This document shows, in pieces, positions 54,256-64,000 of a DNA stretch of 64,000 nt. A program made the translations under genes and the position numbers. The stretch's first letter is position 1. The number at the start of each line of letters is the position of its first letter. A model generated the notes under the pieces. It was not told the DNA's origin. It made no database searches and saw only the letters and a program-made list of their open reading frames with translations. The stretch is from assembly GCA_965153355.1 (NCBI GenBank), contig OZ231128.1, forward strand, positions 19,592,001-19,656,000, given 5' to 3'. Origin of the DNA: Flaccisagitta enflata (taxonomy: Eukaryota; Chaetognatha; Sagittoidea; Aphragmophora).

Positions 54256-54864
54256 CTATCTTCGCCAAAAGAAACGCGACACCCTGGGAAAGATATGATT
54301 TATTGACCATAATCTGACAAAATTTGGCAACTGAGAGAGTCTGTATGTCAATTAATTTTTTTTAATGAGAAACAAATCAGGCTGTGAGTCTAAATTGCAA
54401 TTTCTAACGCATTTCTTTATTAACAGATTTGATAACCTTTTCTCATTTGTTCACAGTTTTTGCAAGCCTAAGATTTTTACAACATGTTTACTTTTTTGCT
54501 TGCCATTTCCAAACGGTTTGAGCTACAGAACCCAGATTGCGCTCATCTTTTAGATTTTTCGATGTAGATTAATTTGCTTTTTTGGAAAAAGTATCTAGCT
54601 TTTCCAGAAGCTGAGATAACCTATGTTAAACTTACATGAATTTTTTTCTATTCTTTTTTTCACAATTTTTTATCAATTCTGAAAATGACTATTTCCCATC
54701 TTCTGCTTGCCATTTCTAAACGCTTTAAGATACAGGTACCAGATTGGACTCATTTTGTAGATCTTTTGGAGTAGATTAATTCGTTTTTTTACAAAAGTTT
54801 CTAGCTTCTCTAGAAGCGAAGATATTCAAGGTAGAAGGTGTCGCGTTTCTTTTGGCGAAGATAG
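54256..54864 (-). mobile_element. 609-bp TA-flanked TIR element (copy 2, inverted)
   Basis: Same length and ends as 53398-54006 in the opposite orientation, TA at 54254-54255 and 54865-54866. A 62-residue open frame inside is identical in the two copies, so the pair is very recent or kept identical. The 247-bp spacer between them contains a GAATGAAT tract. Confidence 0.9.
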
Positions 54865-54866
54865 TA

Positions 54867-56177
54867 CTTACCGGCTTAAAACGTTTGCGTGAACAAATGC
54901 TCAACCGATAAATCTATTGCATTCCATGGGATCTTCAATTTAGCAATTTTGGCATGAATATTTCCTCTCTGTACTCGTTCAAACTACATCAGATCAGTTT
55001 TCATTTGAGACCAATCTGACACGTATTGCCAAAGCCATAAAGAATTAGGAACAACATAACGATCATTTTCTTTTTATTTTACACCTAAAACCACTAATGC
55101 TTCAAATTAACATGGAAGGAAACTGAACGAAAAACGTGTTTTTTTTTAAGAAAATTAATTTCGGACCATGAAAATAACGCCTTCCGAATTTTAGTTATTG
55201 TTAAGAATATAGTTTGAGACGTTAATGAACAAGAATGTTTCATATGATATGATATTTTGAAGAAAAAAATGCTTTGGGAGCATTATAGGCTCTTGAATTA
55301 GAATAAGTTAAAATTAGAACATGAATTCTTTAAAAGAATGGAAGTTAGAAAAAAGTGTTATTGTAAGGACCTCGAAATCTGTTAGTGTTAGGCTGCAATT
55401 CATATTGGTCCTATAATATGAAAGAAAGAAGTATTTCACGAAAGCGCAGCACGAAGCATAAAATTTGGAAAGCGGATATAAACTGTATGAAAGTTGGACA
55501 ACATTACTACTCAACCCTACCATACCTAAGGATGAGAGCCTTTGGAGCTCTCACTGGTGTTTAATCCGGATTCATCACAACTATCCTTAGTAATGAAAAA
55601 GAACCAAGTCTATCTTTTCATTATCATGAAACCGTTCAAAAAAAAAACAATCAAACCAAACAGAAAAAATCAATAATTTTAACCTGTTTGCTACAAGTGC
55701 CAATGACAAGAAAGAGTGTCAGATGAGTGTGCTGAACCGGTGGCCGCTAATCCAAAGTCCCTCACATCCATCTGATCTTCCCATTGTAAAAGGCTCATGC
55801 AACCCACAACTTAAAATCAAAATTTTCTCCAATGATTGAGACCATTTTCTCAAACATTCCATGTCAACCCACAATAAAAAGACGCAAAGTAGTCAGCATA
55901 TCCCTATTATTTATAGCGAACAAATTACCAAATGATTATGTAGCTATCCAAGGATAATCTAAATATCAAAGGCAATGTTGTTAAAAACAATACCATTAGA
56001 GGCAAGAATCGAGAATCAACCATATGGGATCGCCGGCATTCTATACCATGGTACTGAAATATATGAAAGTTGGACAACATTACTACTCAACCCTACCTTA
56101 CCTAAGGATGAGAGCCTTTGGAGCTCTCACTGGTGTTTAACGTCACGAATTTTGCGTGAATTTTTGGCCTAAAACAA
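54867..56177. other. Intergenic DNA with an ~80-bp direct repeat
   Basis: ATGAAAGTTGGACAACATTAC and GAGAGCCTTTGGAGCTCTCAC occur at 55487-55565 and again at 56063-56143; a third relative is at 19575-19640. Open frames here are short and unrecognised. The second copy lies just downstream of the CAP gene stop. Confidence 0.6.
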
Positions 56178-59951
<3,774 letters not shown>

Positions 59952-60307
59952 GATGTAGAAGGAAAATATCCCGTAAATTGTTCGCAGCCTTGGAAATTAT
60001 GAAAACAGATTAAAATATGAACGAATTTGATTTCAGTTGCACTTTTTTTTTTCTTTTTAAATGGCAATTTCATAATTCAAGTACTGAGAAGGATGAACTC
60101 GGAGCAACCGACCAACCAACGGATGGACATGCGTGACGCGACTTAATAATAGTTGAGGTATACGTTAAGATATTCAACACTGGCAATTGGACGACTTACG
60201 TTTTTCAGTAAAATGCGTTTGATTGAGCTACAGTATGATCCATTTCGTTTGCAACATTTGATGAGGACATAATTAAAAAAATAATGAAGGTAATCAAATT
60301 TTGAAAA

Positions 60308-60493
60308 AACAAGGCCGGATACACAGCTACCGAAGTCGCGTTAGGGTGGGCAGGGGTCATATTTGAGGTCACCAGATCATTTGGGCAGGAGCAGTGTGGT
60401 CAAAGAAATAAAATCAGAAAAAAAAGTAAAGTGTGACCAACCGACCAACCGACCAACAGACAAAGCGGGTTGTAGAGTCGCGTGCACGTGACT
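60308..60493 (+). mobile_element. HPR repeat nested in a TIR element
   Basis: AACAAGGCCGGATACACAGC, GAAGTCGCGTTAGGGTGGGC, GATCATTTGGGCAGGAGCAG, AAAGTAAAGTGTGACCAACC, then the hairpin AGTCGCGTGCACGTGACT (60476-60493) with AAAAA. Confidence 0.87.
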
Positions 60494-60497
60494 AAAA

Positions 60498-60650
60498 ATC
60501 TCTGAAAGATAAATGTCTGGCATGTTCAAAAATCAGAATCTAAGAACAATCAGTTTAACTGATAGCATAACAAAATAGTATATTTTGAATAGCAAAATCC
60601 TCAGTATGCATATTTGAAAAGGGTAATGCCAGACATTTATCTTTCAGAGA
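60498..60650. repeat. 153-bp fold-back element
   Basis: Outer arms TCTCTGAAAGATAAATGTCTGG and its reverse complement, about 25 bp each. It starts directly after the HPR A-run, so it either targeted that junction or is part of the surrounding element. Confidence 0.75.
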
Positions 60651-60906
60651 CTTTTTTCAGAAATTTCTAGAGTTACATCCTCATCAAATGTTGCAAACGA
60701 GATGGATCATACTGTATTTTGAAAGGTTTTGCAATGTTTTAAGAATTTTCCCCGATTTTACTCGGATTGCTCAGCACAAAAAGTAAATACGGACTCGGGC
60801 TTTGAGATCCATCTCCGTTGATATTGACTCCAGGTGTGCTTTTTCTGGAGTAGCGAGTTGCGCCGCCACTCGGAAGCATATGGGCGCCTCTCGGAAGATC
60901 TTGGAA

Positions 60907-61025
60907 GAAAAAGAAGAAAAAGAAAAAGAAAAAGAAAAAGAAAAAGAAAAAGAAAAAGAAAAAGAAAAAGAAATGGAAGAAGAAGAAAAAGAAGATGAAT
61001 ATGAAGGGGAAGAAGAAGAAAGTTG
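60907..61025. repeat. (GAAAAA)n purine tract
   Basis: About 11 GAAAAA units followed by GAAGAAGAA-type sequence. The Lys/Glu open frame across it is a repeat artefact. Confidence 0.95.
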
Positions 61026-61065
61026 AGTTATGAATTTTTTGTACGAAAAAATTGAATTGATTTTT

Positions 61066-61172
61066 AGGTGCGACAAAGCACCTTTACAACTGGCTGTGTC
61101 CGTTGGTTGGTCGGGTAACGCATTCGTTCGACGATCCACACGTCGCACCTTATTGGCCTACTTGGCCTTGTT
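61066..61172 (-). mobile_element. Minimal HPR repeat, GGTGCGAC subtype (~107 bp)
   Basis: Hairpin AGGTGCGACAAAGCACCT (61066-61083), CTGTGTCCGTTGGTTGGTCGG, then CGTCGCACCTTATTGGCC and TTGGCCTTGTT. The far-end CGTCGCACCT is the reverse complement of AGGTGCGACG and matches the hairpin arm AGGTGCGACA at 9 of 10 bases, though both differ from other copies. Confidence 0.85.
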
Positions 61173-61684
61173 TTTTTAAAAATGCATCAATGACCGTGTG
61201 TATTTAAGCATACTTAACTTATGACTTCTGTCTTAAGAACGCAAAAATCAGTACGTATGCATGTACGTATGTATACGAGCATGCCTGCTCATTCATAGTG
61301 AAGGTAGCTAAAGTCATATTGCGCTGTTTCTGGGTGATTAGAGGCTGGGTACATAGTAATTGTCTTTAAATTGTACATACACTTTTTGGTCCACAGTCGT
61401 GCACCACAATTTAAATATTTGCGGATGCCAAGTCAGGACCACCAAGATGCCACCCACTCGGCCGCCAACAAGGTCCTAGCCCAAGTAGCTGCCGGCAGCT
61501 CTCTAGGTATCTAAAAAATATCTAAAAATTTTTCCAAGTATCTGAAAAAGTAGCTAAATTTTTCTCGTCATACCTTAGCACTACATGGCATCGAATAAAA
61601 CGACTGCAAGTGAAGACCAAGGTTTTGTATCCAACAAAAGTCAAACAAAAATCACAGTGACATGAAAGACAATGGGAAGAAAAC

Positions 61685-61890
<206 letters not shown>

Positions 61891-61949
61891 ACAGACTGAC
61901 ATACAGAGAGATTTTCCCTCTAAAGACAAATGAGAACCTCCAGTATCTA

Positions 61950-62562
61950 CAGTGCGGCGCATAAATAAGTAGCCAGTACTTACAAAAGCTAATTGTGTCA
62001 GTTCTAGCACTTAAAAACACTTAAAATCTGTGAGATTCTGAAAGATCTTTGAAAGTTCTACAAATCTAGCCCAATCCCAAACTTATATCTCGATTTGTTA
62101 GGAATTTATACAAATTCAAAGAGGAGAAGTTATTTAGAAAAATCTATCACTGAACAACCACGGGCAAAACACAAAATGGGCTTAGGTTTTTTTTGATAGA
62201 TCAAAAACAAATCATAATGAAGACTCCAAATCCATGAGCATTTTAAAGAGCTTTGAAAACTCTACAAATCTAGTCCAATCATAGATTTGTAGCTTGATTC
62301 GTTTTCAAATGACATCAGTTTAAAGAAAAAAACTCAGTTTTCTGATTGTCAAAAAGGAGCTAATTTTTTGTCCCTTTTTCCCAACATGGTTTTGATATGC
62401 TTATATTCAAACTAACGTCACTTCTAAACAAAAAGAGCCACAAATTTGGGATTGGTCTAAAATCAAAGAAAATTGAAAATCCTTTAATATCATCACCTAT
62501 GAATTTCTAGAATAAGCAAAATAGTCATTACAAAAGTGGCTACTTATTTATGCGCCTCACTG
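61950..62562. mobile_element. 613-bp TA-flanked TIR element
   Basis: Ends CAGTGCGGCGCATAAATAAG and CTTATTTATGCGCCTCACTG (26-base arms, one mismatch), TA at 61948-61949 and 62563-62564. The interior repeats a module at 62056 and 62260 with CTACAAATCTAGYCCAATC and a TCGATTTGTT-like end, about 204 bp apart, echoing the 609-bp elements. No transposase. Confidence 0.9.
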
Positions 62563-62599
62563 TACAGTAAGTAGCAAAAGGCAATGAACAAGAAATATA

Positions 62600-62997
62600 C
62601 AGAAGGAACTATTTTAAGGTGTGGAGGGACCAAAAGTTATAGCACCCCCCCTACAGCCCACACTAATGCTTCTTTTTCTTTATTTTGGGCAGTGGCGTAT
62701 ATTTAGGTAAAAACAAATTCTTTCATCCAGGCTTTTTTTGAGACTCCTCTAAGAATCGCCACAATTGACATTTTTATGCTAAAATTTACGCATTTTTGAA
62801 ACTCTCTAAAAAAGGGAAAAAATAAAGATTTTAAAAAGGATCTTGATAGAATTTCAAAGATGGCCTTGATGAAAAATTTGTATTCATTTAAAATATAAAC
62901 CACTACCCAGAGTATAGAAATATAAGCAATGATGTGGGCTGTAGGGGGGGTGCTACAATTTTGGTCCCTCCACACCTCTTATAACGGTTTCTTCTGT
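62600..62997. mobile_element. Fold-back element with ~60-bp arms
   Basis: Left arm CAGAAGGAACTATTTTAAGG, TGTGGAGGGACCAAAAG and CCCCCCCTACAGCCCACA; right arm is the reverse complement with a few changes, ending near TTTCTTCTG. A minus-strand open frame inside is AT-rich and unrecognised. Confidence 0.75.
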
Positions 62998-63200
62998 TTT
63001 TATCAGTCAATTAAAAGTATTTTCGTAGCAAACAGCATCAGTCTCAAGTAGCTAAATAGATGCTTGAGTATCTAAAAGAAATCATCAAAAGTATCTAAAT
63101 TTGTAGCTGGTAGCTAAACACCTTTTTTGGTAGCTGAGCACCCCTCTGCAGTAGCTAAATTTAGCTACCTAGTAGCTAAGTTGGCGGCCGAGGCCACCCA

Positions 63201-64000
63201 TGTTTCAACCTTGAATAGGCATTACCTCGCCAGCGCGCTTCGTTTGATTTCATAATCTTTGATTTTTTTTAAATATTTGTACACATACATTAATCTTAGT
63301 TGCAAAAGGCTGAATGACGCACAAAGGGATGTTAGCGACTTTTTGAGTGGCAAAAAAGGTCCTTTGTTTCTTTTTCTATAATACGAATTCTTATCAAAGT
63401 TGATCGTTAACTCAAATTGACTTTTTTATTAAATCATAGCCATTGCCGTGGATCAATTTTCTTTTAACTGCGATATGCAAATGAGAATTTTTTGCTGTTT
63501 TTTAATTCAAGCCACCTGATTGAAATTTGGCAGGGATTTCAAGGATTTGGGCTTTAAGGCTCTGATAAATTGTGAGAAGAAGAGGCTAGTCAGATAGGTT
63601 TGAAGGGGAAATTTAACAAGTAATTGGACAGGAATGGTGCAGTCAGATAAGTCGGAAGGTACAAGAAGGAATTACATGCTACTCGGAAGGAAAGAATAAA
63701 AAGCACACCTGATTGACTCATCAATTATCCACTCTGTTTTCCTGTTTGTCTTTCATCCTTTCTTCTCTTCCGTTCGTTCAGTTTCAATTTTTCCCTTCTA
63801 CTGCAGTGTATGTATGTTAACAACAGTTCTCAGAGAAGAATCCCTATTGCTTCCCAAGAGAAATTTTTTTTTTCTAAGAAATATCTTGGTGTGAACTTTA
63901 AACGCGACCAAAGCGAAAAGAAGCATTCCCTTTGGAGGAGCGCTGCTCTAAAACGAATAAAGCTAGACCCCAGATTAAATGAGTGAATGAATGAATGAAT
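63201..64000. other. No gene seen; window ends in a GAATGAAT run
   Basis: AT-rich DNA with a pyrimidine-rich part at 63720-63800. The last ~20 bases are GAATGAATGAAT. No coding, RNA or clear terminal-repeat structure was found. Confidence 0.5.

Larger units (their letters stand above)
60231..60714. mobile_element. TA-flanked TIR element containing two nested elements
   Basis: Ends CAGTATGATCCATTTCGTTT and its inverted partner AAACGAGATGGATCATACTG lie inside TA at 60229-60230 and 60715-60716; the arms extend over about 40 bp. An HPR repeat (60308-60493) and a 153-bp fold-back (60498-60650) lie inside. Confidence 0.85.

Noticed and set aside
63201-64000. Possible gene at the right edge
   Set aside because: No open frame of useful length, splice pattern or motif was found.

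Overview
The window is animal (metazoan) nuclear DNA. It is AT-rich, with GT-AG introns, long simple-sequence repeats and many transposable elements. No operons, CRISPR arrays, rRNA or tRNA genes were recognised. The gene families present (a sperm-type SLC9C Na+/H+ exchanger, a CAP protein with a ShK domain, BEL/Pao and Penelope-like retroelements) fit an invertebrate, but I cannot name the group. About 80-90% of the window is repeat-derived.

Layout. (1) 1-18.6 kb is heterochromatin-like. A rolling-circle-like repeat (83-1300) is followed by a ~115-120 bp satellite (1748-3085 and 16327-17793). The satellite was split by a 13.2 kb BEL/Pao LTR retrotransposon on the minus strand (3086-16326), which has two ~914 bp LTRs and a 5-bp target duplication, GGGAG. 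Its gag, protease, RT/RNase H and integrase are recognisable but frame-broken. It also carries an extra low-complexity ORF after integrase. (2) 20.2-52.1 kb, plus strand: at least 16 exons of one SLC9C (sperm Na+/H+ exchanger) gene. They cover the end of the transporter domain, a four-helix voltage sensor with a five-arginine S4, and a cyclic-nucleotide-binding domain. Exon phases are compatible at every junction. The N-terminal exons were not found. The introns, one of them 12 kb, are full of mobile DNA: a Penelope-like RT fragment interrupted at its catalytic YIDD motif by a 136-bp hAT-type element, a 1 kb hAT transposon whose transposase is itself interrupted, and ~610-bp TA-flanked TIR elements. 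(3) 52.1-56 kb: two 609-bp TIR elements as inverted, apparently near-identical copies. (4) 56.2-59.95 kb, minus strand: a complete five-exon secreted CAP-ShK gene of about 434 residues. (5) 60-64 kb: nested TIR elements and microsatellites; no gene seen.

The most interesting signal is a dispersed repeat family of 14 or more copies (called HPR here). One end is a short hairpin followed by AAAA; the other begins near AACAAGGCC and carries a subterminal copy of the hairpin arm. The arm sequence differs between copies (AGTCGCGTGC, AGTCGCGGAC, AGTTGCGGAC, AGGTGCGAC), and the subterminal copy at the far end changes with it. This layout resembles non-autonomous Helentrons (HINE/DINE-1 type). The satellite that hosts the BEL element has the same hairpin-end block and looks like a tandem amplification of it.

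The two host genes look unrelated in function: a sperm ion exchanger gated by voltage and modulated by cyclic nucleotide, and a secreted cysteine-rich protein. All exon models are read by eye from splice motifs, reading-frame phase and family resemblance; no alignment was run. Coordinates may be off by a base or two.
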